Below are positions 51,800 to 60,284 of a stretch of DNA of 64,000 nt, one piece after another. Source of the DNA: Pseudomonadota bacterium (lineage in GTDB: Bacteria > Pseudomonadota > Gammaproteobacteria > Burkholderiales > Burkholderiaceae_B). The stretch spans positions 118,180-182,179 of the forward strand of contig JAEWHK010000052.1 in NCBI GenBank assembly GCA_023387815.1, written 5' to 3'. The position numbers and the translations under genes were made by a program. Within the stretch, counting starts at the first letter, position 1. Each line of letters starts with the position of its first letter. The notes beneath the pieces were generated by a model, which had not been told where the DNA came from, made no database searches, and worked only from the letters and a program-made list of their open reading frames with translations.

Positions 51800-54220
51800 G
51801 TGAAGAAGACACATAAGACAAAAACTGCACCACGTGCACTTTCGACAAGGGGGATGTTGTCGATCTCGATAGCACTGGTGTTTGGCCTGGCATCGCCCCA
51901 GGCGATGGCCCAGAACACCGCCGTACAGATCAGTCTGCCCGCACAGCCTCTGAGTCAGGCGCTGCTTCAGTTGGGACGGCAAACGTCCTTGCAAATTTTC
52001 TACCCGCAGGAGCTGGTGCGCGGTATGGAAGCGCCTGCTGTAAGCGGGAACCTGACACCGGAGCAGGCGCTGCGGCAGCTGTTGCAAGGCACTGGTATTG
52101 TGTATTCCCGACAAGACGACAGAATAATTCTTTCGCGTCCGACTTCAGGCGAGGTGACGCAGTTGGCGCCAGTGATAGCGACAGGCTCCTACGGTGCGCA
52201 GACTGAGGGTTCACAGTCCTACGCCGCCAGCGCGGCGACCATTGGCAAGACCGAACAGGCGCTCAAGGACATTCCACAATCGGTTACGGTGGTGACGCGC
52301 AAGCGTATCGACGACCAGAATCTGTCGACCATCAGCGAGGTGTTAGAGAACACCACGGGCGTGACGATCAGCGAGGTGGCCGACGGCGGGCGCAATTTCT
52401 ATTCGCGCGGGTTCAAGATCGCGAATATCCAGTACGACGGCGTGCCGCTGTCGCGCAGTTTCTATGCGGTGGGCAATAGCTTTACCGGCAGCACTGCGTA
52501 TGTGGATCGCGTGGAGGTGTTCCGCGGCGCACAGGGCCTGTTCGAAGGCGCGGGGCAGCCGGGCGGTTCGGTGAACCTGGTGCGCAAGCGTCCTACCTCC
52601 GAGACGCAGGTGTTGATGGAGGCGCGCGCGGGCTCGTGGGACCATGCGGGTGGGATGCTGGATGCGGGCGGGGCCCTGAACGCGGATGGCAGTCTGCGGG
52701 CGCGGGCGGTGCTGGATCTGGATACCAAGGGTTCGTTCATCGACGTAGTGAAGGAGCGCAACACCAATCTGTACTTCGCGCTGGATTACGACCTGTCGCC
52801 CAGCACGACGGTGGGCGCGGGCGTGCTGGTGTCGCGCCTGCGGTCCACGCCGTTCTTCGGTGGCCTGCCGCGGTATAGCGACGGCAGTTCACTGGGGCTG
52901 AAGCGGTCGACCTTTCTGGGCGCGGACTGGAACCAGTGGGACCGGGACGATACGCAGGTATTTGCCGACTTGACCCATCGCTTCAATAGCGACTGGCGCT
53001 TGAACGTCGCCGCAACGTATGCGAAGGAGACAAGCCTGACTTATATGCTGGATGCGACGGGCGCGGTGGACCCGGTGACCTTGATGGGGCCGATGCGCAA
53101 TGCGTGGCATTACGACAAGTCGGCGGAGCACATCGGTTTTGATGCGAATGTGAACGGGCGCTTCACGGTGCTGGGCATGGCGCAGGATCTGACGGTGGGC
53201 GTGAGCATGTCGCGGCTGACGTCGACGGACCGCATCGCATACGCCTCCGACTATCTGCCGCTGGACGTGTTCCATCCCAATCCGCATGTGCTCAAGCCAG
53301 ACAGCTTTCCGGATTCTCAGCGCACGTCGCGCTATGAGCCGCATGTGCAGAAAGGCATCTATGCGCAGCTGCGCAGCAGTCTGACGGAAGACCTGACGCT
53401 GGTGACGGGCGGGCGTTTCAGCTGGTTTGAAAGCCGCTATACCACGCAGGCCGCCACGTGGGACGATGTCAGTACCGCCAAGGCCAGCGCGGAGTTTACG
53501 CCCATGGTGGGGCTGGTCTACGCGCTGACGCCGCAGTGGTCTGCCTACGCCAGCTATGCGGATATCTTCGAGCCACAAACGGCCACCACCCTGGATGGCA
53601 GCATTTTGAAGCCCATCGTCGGCGCGAACTACGAAGTGGGCGTGAAGGGCGAGCTGATGGACGGCAAGCTGAATACGTCGTTCGCCCTGTATCGCATCGA
53701 CCAGAAGAACCGCGCAGTGGAGGACTACGAGGCCGGACCGGTGTGCAACGGCGGGTATTGTTCGCGCGCGGCGGGCAAGGTGCGAAGCCAGGGCTTCGAA
53801 GCTGAGATGAGTGGCGAGATCTTGCCGGGTCTACAGGTGGCGGCCGGCTATACCTTCAACAGCAATAAGTACCTGAGCGATCCGGACCGCGAAGGCCAGA
53901 CTTTCAGCGAGGAAACGCCGCGGCACCTGTTGCGTCTATGGGGAGAATATCGTTTGCCCGGTCAGTTGAACCGCCTGAGCGTGGGCGCGGGCGTGAATTG
54001 GCAGAGTGCGCTGAACAACAGCATCTCGGAAGTGCGCCGACCGTCGTACAGCGTGTGGAACGCGCGGGTCGCATATGAGGTGGCGCCGAATTGGACGGCG
54101 GCGTTGAGCGTGAACAATCTGTTCGACAAGGTGTATTACGAGTACCCGGGTTATGTCGAGAACCGCAACAACTACGGCGCACCGCGTAGCGTACTGTTGA
54201 CCCTGCGTGGACAGTTCTGA
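51800..54220 (+). CDS. TonB-dependent ferric-siderophore receptor with STN signalling domain
   Basis: About 806 residues from the GTG at 51800; another GTG at 51758 would add 14 residues. Signal peptide ends near AMAQ. The STN domain (about 40-110) has LPAQPLSQALLQLGRQT and LTPEQALRQLLQGTG. The plug follows with DIPQSVTVVTRKRI, RGFKIANIQYDG and VEVFRGAQGLFEGAGQPGG. The rest is a 22-stranded barrel ending with Phe as usual. It resembles ferripyoverdine/ferric-hydroxamate-type receptors. The STN domain marks it as a transducer for the adjacent FecI/FecR pair. No siderophore synthesis genes are nearby, so it likely takes up a foreign siderophore. Its GC is higher than that of the surrounding island. 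Confidence 0.92.
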   Translation: MKKTHKTKTAPRALSTRGMLSISIALVFGLASPQAMAQNTAVQISLPAQPLSQALLQLGRQTSLQIFYPQELVRGMEAPAVSGNLTPEQALRQLLQGTGIVYSRQDDRIILSRPTSGEVTQLAPVIATGSYGAQTEGSQSYAASAATIGKTEQALKDIPQSVTVVTRKRIDDQNLSTISEVLENTTGVTISEVADGGRNFYSRGFKIANIQYDGVPLSRSFYAVGNSFTGSTAYVDRVEVFRGAQGLFEGAGQPGGSVNLVRKRPTSETQVLMEARAGSWDHAGGMLDAGGALNADGSLRARAVLDLDTKGSFIDVVKERNTNLYFALDYDLSPSTTVGAGVLVSRLRSTPFFGGLPRYSDGSSLGLKRSTFLGADWNQWDRDDTQVFADLTHRFNSDWRLNVAATYAKETSLTYMLDATGAVDPVTLMGPMRNAWHYDKSAEHIGFDANVNGRFTVLGMAQDLTVGVSMSRLTSTDRIAYASDYLPLDVFHPNPHVLKPDSFPDSQRTSRYEPHVQKGIYAQLRSSLTEDLTLVTGGRFSWFESRYTTQAATWDDVSTAKASAEFTPMVGLVYALTPQWSAYASYADIFEPQTATTLDGSILKPIVGANYEVGVKGELMDGKLNTSFALYRIDQKNRAVEDYEAGPVCNGGYCSRAAGKVRSQGFEAEMSGEILPGLQVAAGYTFNSNKYLSDPDREGQTFSEETPRHLLRLWGEYRLPGQLNRLSVGAGVNWQSALNNSISEVRRPSYSVWNARVAYEVAPNWTAALSVNNLFDKVYYEYPGYVENRNNYGAPRSVLLTLRGQF

Positions 54221-54242
54221 CAGGGTCGGATAAAGTGAATTT

Positions 54243-55163
54243 TTAGGCTGCTATACGACAGAGAAATAGCAGCCCATCCTCAACGCGGCGCTTTACCTGT
54301 TGCAATGTGGCAATGCTCAGCCTCCCTGAGGCGCCGTGAGTCGCACCATTTAAGACATCAAACAGCTCGATGACATTGCTCACGTCCTCATCTACGAAAT
54401 CCGACAATTCAGAATTTCTTATTCCCTTTAGAGATAGCAGGTATTCAATCTTACTTCGACGTGTGGCATTACCCCGTTGCGTACGAGTGCACGTTGGCAT
54501 TGCGGAAAATACTAATTCATCTGGCGCTTTCAACTCTAGCACCTCAGTAAATATCTCTCGAACACTCGTGCAGAAGTGCCGGGCAGCTTCGGGGTTTCTC
54601 GGGTGTAGAGAGAACAATGCGCCGCGCCAACGGCTATCAAGATCTTCTGATATGACGCCAATCTCGTCTTCGATTTTTGTTTGCTGAAGATTTTGAGCCT
54701 CGAATGAGTCGGGGTCTTCTTCCGGCGCCGGATTTCTCGGCTCGTCTTCCAATGCATTGAAGAGACCGACAGTGTTAGCGGCTTCTCGTTCAGACAGGTC
54801 GACAAAGAAATTCTCCTGTGGCGATGTGTCCAACGCATTGATGGTCCGGCTATCCAGTCTCTCGTATGCAGTAGTAACTCGAACCACCGACTGTCGGTAC
54901 TGGGTATTGCTAGTGCTTGTCTGCGACTGGAGACGGGCGATCTCGTTGCGTAGACGCTGCTGATTTGACCTCACACGATTGTTGTATGCTCGAACTTCTT
55001 GGTTGTACTTGTTGATTGCGGCGTTGGTGTTTCGGACAGCCTGCTGAACTCTTTGATTGTGCTGACGAACCTGCTGGTTGTAGCGATTGATTGCTTGTCG
55101 CTGCTGAGATTCGATCTGGCGAAGTTTGCTTTGTAACTGCGAGACATTGATCTTCCTGACCAC
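54243..55163 (-). CDS. Coiled-coil protein with possible pPIWI-associating-nuclease-like C-domain
   Basis: 306 residues. Residues about 1-90 are a long coiled coil rich in Gln, Asn and Arg (QSKLRQIESQQRQAINRYNQ and repeats of it). A linker of acidic residues follows. The C-terminal domain (about 170-306) has SRWRGALFSLHPRNPEAARH, DELVFSAMP, KIEYLLSL, and FDVLNGATHG. This resembles the predicted pPIWI-associating nuclease family, and the ATHG element is HEPN-like. I am moderately sure of that. It is preceded on the same strand by a 46-codon gene. Function is probably in defence, but no Argonaute-like gene is present. Confidence 0.55.
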   Translation of the reverse strand: MVRKINVSQLQSKLRQIESQQRQAINRYNQQVRQHNQRVQQAVRNTNAAINKYNQEVRAYNNRVRSNQQRLRNEIARLQSQTSTSNTQYRQSVVRVTTAYERLDSRTINALDTSPQENFFVDLSEREAANTVGLFNALEDEPRNPAPEEDPDSFEAQNLQQTKIEDEIGVISEDLDSRWRGALFSLHPRNPEAARHFCTSVREIFTEVLELKAPDELVFSAMPTCTRTQRGNATRRSKIEYLLSLKGIRNSELSDFVDEDVSNVIELFDVLNGATHGASGRLSIATLQQVKRRVEDGLLFLCRIAA

Positions 55164-55270
55164 AGGTTCCTCCCAATATTTCTTAGCGGCCTAACGTACA
55201 AAGTAAGCGGCTGGCTGTAAGCCAGTCCGCTTGACTGCCGGGTTAGAAGGGCAAATTAACGAGAGCCCTG

Positions 55271-55411
55271 TCATTTATTTTTTTGGGGATTGCTGGATTT
55301 GCTAGGTTTGAGGGACGGTGTATTCCCTGGTGCGGTTTTGTTATCACGGCGGCGCTGATCCGGCTTCCCTGTAGATTTTGCTATCGGCTTTGGTCCTGGT
55401 TTAAGTGCCAT
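55271..55411 (-). CDS. Small basic hypothetical protein (46 aa)
   Basis: ATG at 55411 with AAAGGAGAG upstream. The peptide MALKPGPKPIAKSTGKPDQRR... is Lys/Pro/Ser-rich, strongly basic and apparently disordered. It precedes the coiled-coil gene by 107 bases on the same strand. The good ribosome-binding site is the main support; it may be a nucleic-acid-binding tail-like protein. Confidence 0.45.
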   Translation of the reverse strand: MALKPGPKPIAKSTGKPDQRRRDNKTAPGNTPSLKPSKSSNPQKNK

Positions 55412-55590
55412 GAATTCTCTCCTTTGTGGTTTAAAAAACTAAAGTGAGCGCGTGTCTTCTATCTATGAATGGATGCCAAGTTGGCGGAGGCGGTTGATCG
55501 CCAAAACAGATTTAATGCAGTCGAACTCATGGGAGAAAACTTTTTGCTGTGATCAAAAATTCCCCTACCTCTAAACATGGGGTGCACATG

Positions 55591-56096
55591 TAATGCGAAA
55601 ACCGGCGACAGCCTATCCTGCACTAGCGTCATCCACCTATATTTTCTTCGTCATGACTAAGCTTCTGGGCTTGCCACGACACTACGCGGTTGCACAAATT
55701 CTTCGAGGTCAATATCCCCGTTGATGAACCGTTGAGCATGTTCTACATCGGCTGCACTGAGCGAAAATCTCTCCAAGCCGACTGATGCCCGTGCGTATTT
55801 GACGGTTGCTACACCTCGACCGCGCTCAGCGCCGGATATCATTCTGCTTAAGGCTCTTTCTTACATATACTTCTTTGCCATGGTTGTCTTCCCGGCTTTA
55901 AGTAACTCGAGTTTACAAGATGTGATATTTAATTTGTGATTTATTGTAAATTCTGACAAAAGTTTCAGACATGGCCCATCGCTCGCTGCATTACAGCAAG
56001 TCTTCCAGATTGGAAGCTTAATGGGTTTTTCGGAAAGAATCTTACCGACAACAATTACTCTGTCGGTTGATGACTGCTTAAAATTTTCCAATACCG
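55591..56096 (-). repeat. Duplicated att-flank module, copy 2
   Basis: About 500 bases homologous to 61227-61746. It comprises a VbhA-like gene remnant (55657-55881) and the conserved leader (55882-56096) also found at 41783-42066. The tRNA-Leu fragment that should follow at the right is missing; sequence diverges near 56097 and an integrase relic begins soon after. Confidence 0.8.
55657..55881 (-). pseudogene. VbhA-family antitoxin gene with an early stop
   Basis: The original start is ATG at 55881 (MAKKYM), matched by GTG at 61515 in the other copy. Codon 7 is TAA here but CAA there, so the gene carries a nonsense mutation. After it the frame is open to 55657 and holds the antitoxin core VATVKYARASVGLERFSLS and RFINGDIDLEEFV, typical of VbhA-type inhibitors of Fic toxins. 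Re-initiation at Met14 (55842) could still give a 61-residue product. No Fic gene is adjacent on this strand. Confidence 0.65.
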
Positions 56097-56158
56097 GCGT
56101 TCGGAGATGTTGGCCTGTGGCCGGTCGCCATGCGGGACGATGGGTTCAGATTTTCACT

Positions 56159-56260
56159 GGTGCGGTGGCGTTCGGGGTAGGCGCGCATGTCCCTCAAAAG
56201 CTGGCCCAGTAGCTGCGGGTCAGTGATGGCGGAGAAGGGTTTGGTACGCGCCTTGTACAC
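56159..56260 (-). pseudogene. Relic of a P4-type integrase
   Basis: 34 codons reading RTKPFSAITDPQLLGQLLRD followed by MRAYPERHR. This matches the stretch between the core-binding and catalytic domains of P4-like tyrosine integrases (the AITDPxxLGxLLR element). Nothing of the catalytic domain remains; sequence after residue 34 is unrelated. It lies where an integrase is expected, next to copy 2 of the att-flank repeat. Confidence 0.6.
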
Positions 56261-56516
56261 AAGAGTTCATATTTTTGCGGCTAAATTCAGCGGCTAAAAT
56301 TTTCTAGAGTCTGAGGCGGGAAAGTCGACCGCCAAAACCAGACGAGAAAAATGATGAATTAACCACCGAAGAGGACAACGACTTTTCGACGATTATTGAA
56401 TATAAATATGGTCTCTTCTGGTAATGAGGATAAACTAAAATTAGATTTAAATATATGATTATTAACGTATTTTTGGTATAAAAAAAGTATTGTTTTATTG
56501 GTATTTAAGGGTTCGT

Positions 56517-56699
56517 ATGGATATGCAATCAGAAGAATTTCGCCAGGAAGTAAATTCTGAGTTGGGATCACTGGCCCTGGAGGGACTCGCCCCGGACGCT
56601 CAGACGCTGGCTGATTTGGAATTGGTAATCCAAGGAAAAATGACTTTTGAGCAAGTCAGGAAGAATATTTCCGCCAGGATCAGGAATGGCAAAGTATAG
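56517..56699 (+). CDS. VbhA-family antitoxin
   Basis: 60 residues from the ATG at 56517 (AAGGG upstream). The sequence MDMQSEEFRQEVNSELGSLALEGL then LADLELVIQGKMTFEQVRK follows the VbhA pattern, in which a C-terminal helix pair carries an inhibitory motif (S/T)xxxE(G/N) that blocks ATP binding in the Fic toxin; SLALEGL fits. It overlaps the Fic remnant by 14 bases, the usual arrangement. The toxin is broken, so the antitoxin is now a solitary survivor. Confidence 0.75.
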   Translation: MDMQSEEFRQEVNSELGSLALEGLAPDAQTLADLELVIQGKMTFEQVRKNISARIRNGKV

Positions 56700-56937
56700 T
56701 AGCAGTCCTGATTCATATGTCTATCCTGGAACTGATGTTTTAATCAATAAAGAAGGGCTGGAGGATGCAGCGGCCTTAGAAAAGGCAGAAGTCGACTATT
56801 ATGCTGTCGCATCCTTTGAATTTACAAATTGCCCTATTAAGGGTAATTACGATTTCAAGCATTTGCAGCAAATCCATGCCCGACTTTTCGGAGATTTACG
56901 GTGTTCCTACAGGGAAGTGGGCCGAATCCTTGCCTAG
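56686..56937 (+). pseudogene. Truncated Fic (AMP-transferase) toxin
   Basis: 84 codons: MAKYSSSPDSYVYPGTDVLI, then the helix EDAAALEKAE and NCPIKGNYDFKHLQQIHARLF. This is the N-terminal part of a VbhT/Fic protein. After LFGD the sequence degrades and a TAG ends the frame at 56935. The catalytic HxFx(D/E)GNGR motif is missing. The following 280 bases hold no continuation. The gene is dead. Confidence 0.75.
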
Positions 56938-57016
56938 GTTGAAATATTTAAAACCTTTTAACATCGGTGGGCTAGCGTATTTTGGCTGATTTGGTGAGAA
57001 CGGTTCAATGTATGAG

Positions 57017-57044
57017 GTCTTGTACCGAAAATTCGGTACAAGAC
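57017..57044. repeat. 28-bp near-perfect palindrome
   Basis: GTCTTGTACCGAA (57017-57029) and TTCGGTACAAGAC (57032-57044) are perfect inverted repeats around AA. No T-tract follows on either side. It lies between the fic remnant and the end of the HerA gene. It could be a bidirectional terminator hairpin, a recombination site or an operator. Confidence 0.6.
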
Positions 57045-57221
57045 AGATGTCGGAACCCATTTCTTGTTCCTCCCGGTAATGTTCAATCGAGGTCTTCTTA
57101 GTGCGGCAGGTTATGATTGCTTTTTTACTTCTAGCACGCGGCGATGCTCCAACTCCCGGATTGTATTATCTATAGCCATGTTCAATGCCAATATTCATAG
57201 CCGTCCCACCTTCGGTTTCTA

Positions 57222-58988
57222 TCACTTTCTCCAACGATCAATAACTTGCGAAAAGACAACATCCCGCCATTGTTCATTCCACTCCTTGTGTACTTGCACA
57301 CTTTGCGAATGTGGTTCAGGGGTAGGAAGAGGCATTTTGACGACTGCCGGCAGCAACACAGCATCACCAACAACCACACATTCTCCAGGGGTCAAATTCG
57401 GTAGGATCTCTGTTATAGCGTTCGCGTTGTCGGGGAAAAGTCGTCGAACATAGTTTTGATCTGCGTCATTGGTCAATCGCAGTGAAATGAAGTTATTGCA
57501 TTGTGCGAAGATTGTCTCAGAAACCTCCGAAGGACGTTGGCTAACGACCATTAGACTCAATCCATATTTTCGTCCTTCCTTCGCAATTCTCTCGATTGAT
57601 TTCCGTGACGCCCGATAGGCAGCGTGTTCGTGTCTAGGAACATAATTATGCGCTTCCTCACAGACCAACATCACCGGAATATCATTCAACTTTTTCTGAG
57701 AATGTTGCAATTTAGAATAATGAAAGCAGAAATCGAAGATGAGGCGTGAAATTAAGCTAACAGTGATGCTCAGAACTTCAAAAGGTACCCCGCTCAAATC
57801 GATGATAGTTACATTGGCTTTGTCAAGGTATCCAATAAACTGTTTCATCAGTACCTCGAAGTCCTTCGTTTCGTGCGCTTTTCCGTCACCTCGCTTCGAA
57901 TTAAGCATAAACCGGAGTCGTTTGTCGGCGAGCTTCGCTTCTAATCGGGAGGTAAATCTATTAAATTCCCCATTGAACGGTCCAATAGTCGCTTTGGCAT
58001 CCTTGGCGGTGGATGTAGCGACAAAGTCGTAAACCTTGTTGAAGTAGATTCTCCGATCAGATACCAGCGTACCGTCTAACAATTTAGGTTTGTCTTCTCC
58101 CGCTACTCTCCCGATTACTTCTCGATTAAGGTTCTCTATGAAGTTATAAACTTCTTTGATCGAAAAATAAACAGGAGTATCGTAAGTAACTTCTTGAATG
58201 GCAGGGTTGTATTTTTCCTTGTTCAATACAACAGCACGTTTGAATTGACTTACTTGATTGTGGGAGTTCGCCTCGTTGCTCTCGATGAACATGCTCTCCA
58301 GCTCCTCTGCATTCATCAACCAATAGGGAAGCTGTAGCGAATCGATATCTAGCCGACTCAGTGTAAAAGATTCGACAGCGTTCAGAGTAAAAGCCGCGGT
58401 GTATTCGTCATGAATGTCAAATATTACGACATGAGAGTTGTTCTGTTGATCCTTGTTCTTATTCTTTTGATCGGAAATGCCGACCACATCTTGCAATACG
58501 CGTGCAACGGTGCAAGACTTGCCTGAGCCGGTCGAGCCAACAATAGCAATGTGCTTACTAAAAAATCTATTGCCATTGATCATCAACTCAATAGATTTAT
58601 TCATTGAAAGTCGACCCAGCGGGAAATTATGATCGTTATCAGCAGAGAATATCCTATCTAGTGAGTCGCTCTCCGCAATGAAAACCTGCTCGGTGGGAAC
58701 CGGCAATAGAAGGCTGCCACGATCGAAGGTCTTATCATCAAGCAAAGTGCCAATGGCCTGGCATTCAATCTGAAAGCTCCAGATTGGTGTGCCCTCTGAA
58801 TCAAATGAATTCGTTCCTTTAATATTTCTGATGGTCGCTATGGTGAAATCATGATTGCCCTGCGCAATCTTCAAAAAGCGGCCAATCTGTAGATGTTCTT
58901 TATTTTTCTCGAAGGTTTCCAAGTCTTCCACTGCGACTGTTATAGCTTGTGGTGCGCAAGAAAGTACCGTCCCAATTTTAGTAGGCAT
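57222..58988 (-). CDS. HerA-like (DUF87) ATPase/helicase of a DUF4297-HerA system
   Basis: 588 residues. An N-terminal HAS-barrel-like domain (about 1-110) is followed by Walker A GSTGSGKS at 151-158, FDIHDEYTAAF, and a late Walker B-type MLVCEEAHNYVP. The C-terminal stretch VVSQRPSEVSETIFAQCN is typical of HerA/FtsK-like hexameric translocases. Its start overlaps the end of the DUF4297 gene by 11 bases. DUF4297 plus HerA is a known anti-phage pair in which the two form one large nuclease-translocase complex. All ATPase motifs look intact. Confidence 0.85.
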   Translation of the reverse strand: MPTKIGTVLSCAPQAITVAVEDLETFEKNKEHLQIGRFLKIAQGNHDFTIATIRNIKGTNSFDSEGTPIWSFQIECQAIGTLLDDKTFDRGSLLLPVPTEQVFIAESDSLDRIFSADNDHNFPLGRLSMNKSIELMINGNRFFSKHIAIVGSTGSGKSCTVARVLQDVVGISDQKNKNKDQQNNSHVVIFDIHDEYTAAFTLNAVESFTLSRLDIDSLQLPYWLMNAEELESMFIESNEANSHNQVSQFKRAVVLNKEKYNPAIQEVTYDTPVYFSIKEVYNFIENLNREVIGRVAGEDKPKLLDGTLVSDRRIYFNKVYDFVATSTAKDAKATIGPFNGEFNRFTSRLEAKLADKRLRFMLNSKRGDGKAHETKDFEVLMKQFIGYLDKANVTIIDLSGVPFEVLSITVSLISRLIFDFCFHYSKLQHSQKKLNDIPVMLVCEEAHNYVPRHEHAAYRASRKSIERIAKEGRKYGLSLMVVSQRPSEVSETIFAQCNNFISLRLTNDADQNYVRRLFPDNANAITEILPNLTPGECVVVGDAVLLPAVVKMPLPTPEPHSQSVQVHKEWNEQWRDVVFSQVIDRWRK

Positions 58989-60198
58989 TGCTTATCCCCA
59001 TAACGTACTTGATTTCATTGAATTGTTCGACTTCTAGAATCTCAACATTTATATCTTGCGTATTGACTTCTTGAATTTCGCCTTTTCCGATAACAAACAA
59101 GTCATCGGCTTTCGGGGTCATTCGAAGATTTTTATAGTCAATCAAGCAAATTAAGCGTAGCGAAAACTCCTTTTTATCCTTCGTAGCTAAAGGTTCGCGT
59201 AAGAAATAATTTTCAGAGAATGCTTTTACCGGTCGTCCGAGATTTGGCGTGATGTCTTTCCCAATTAGTCGTTCTCCAATATCGTCAAGTTCATCTGATG
59301 ACACATCCAGCGCGAAAATAGGTGTCTGCGTATGCGCTAACTTAAAGTTATACTTGTCGATAAACGATTTTATGAATATGACGATTTGATCGTTAAACTG
59401 CTCAAGCAATGCTGGAAAAATAATAATATGACGTGAGCGGCTATTTGCGTTTAAGTTCTCTTTAAGTTGTTTCCGGCGTGTTTCAAGAATTTTTCGTCGG
59501 CTGAATAGCGCCAATGTCCATTGAGTTACTGCTGTCGACCGAATTTTTTGCAACTTAGTCAGAAAATCCTTTTTAGTTATTTTCCTAAGCTCGGCATCGT
59601 GTTTGATGCTCAATTCGGCGATAATCTGAATAGCGTTAGGGTAGAATAAAGTCTCCACTTCTGAACTATTAAATCCAATTCTTTCAAGGCTTTGGATATT
59701 TTGGGTCATCAGTTCTTCGTACTTCGGAGTAACAGTGATGTGAAGAACTTTAGTAAATTCAGACAGATCAATATCACCAACTTCGTCAATCAGCGTTTTA
59801 AGTTCTTTGTTTTTTGATTGAAGAATTTCAATTAGTTCCACTTCAGTAATTGAGATCGTCATTTGCTCGGGAAAGTGAGCAAAAAGATGATAGTCGATTC
59901 TCGCGTTGGGATTCGACTTGAAATGCTTCATCATTTGAAGCAATGGATGGTAGAGAGCGCTTAGTGTGTATCTAAACTGAGTTTCGTGATATTTGCATTG
60001 AATGGCTTTTATGCCCGAAAATGTTGCAACTTCAATGTCTTCTACAATTCCTTCTATTGCTATTTCCGCATCGTCAGATGCTTTGAGTAATTCCGCCAGT
60101 GTTTGATTAAACTGGTATAAAAAACCTTGGATGGTATAGTCAGCAGAACGGCCCATGGAATTTCTCGCTATTTTCGAATTCGACGCTGGTGTGCCCAT
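58978..60198 (-). CDS. DUF4297-family nuclease of a DUF4297-HerA system
   Basis: 406 residues; a Met at 60156 is an alternative start closer to the conserved region. The N-terminal nuclease domain begins GFLYQFNQTLAELL (about 25-38), with EDIEV (53-57) and AIQCKYH (65-71); Asp54, Gln67 and Lys69 make a PD-(D/E)xK-type site. The C-terminal 300 residues are a family-specific helical/beta region likely used for assembly. It is followed by HerA with an 11-base overlap. On infection the complex is expected to degrade DNA. Confidence 0.8.
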   Translation of the reverse strand: MGTPASNSKIARNSMGRSADYTIQGFLYQFNQTLAELLKASDDAEIAIEGIVEDIEVATFSGIKAIQCKYHETQFRYTLSALYHPLLQMMKHFKSNPNARIDYHLFAHFPEQMTISITEVELIEILQSKNKELKTLIDEVGDIDLSEFTKVLHITVTPKYEELMTQNIQSLERIGFNSSEVETLFYPNAIQIIAELSIKHDAELRKITKKDFLTKLQKIRSTAVTQWTLALFSRRKILETRRKQLKENLNANSRSRHIIIFPALLEQFNDQIVIFIKSFIDKYNFKLAHTQTPIFALDVSSDELDDIGERLIGKDITPNLGRPVKAFSENYFLREPLATKDKKEFSLRLICLIDYKNLRMTPKADDLFVIGKGEIQEVNTQDINVEILEVEQFNEIKYVMGISNAY

Positions 60199-60284
60199 AC
60201 TTCAATGTTGCAAACACTAAAGCAGATTACTCTTCATTTTGATCAGCGGAGAATATTTTCAATGTTAAATATTTGAGGTCACGA

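Noticed and set aside
52889..53578. Long minus-strand open frame (229 codons) inside the receptor gene
   Set aside because: It is a His/Arg-rich mirror frame of a GC-rich gene with an unmistakable TonB-receptor product on the other strand.
55861..56091. Reading the att-flank repeat as protein-coding (minus strand, open through the leader into vbhA)
   Set aside because: Copies 1 and 2 are open in this frame, but copy 3 has a stop in the same place and DNA identity is equally high at all codon positions, so a leader/regulatory role is more likely.
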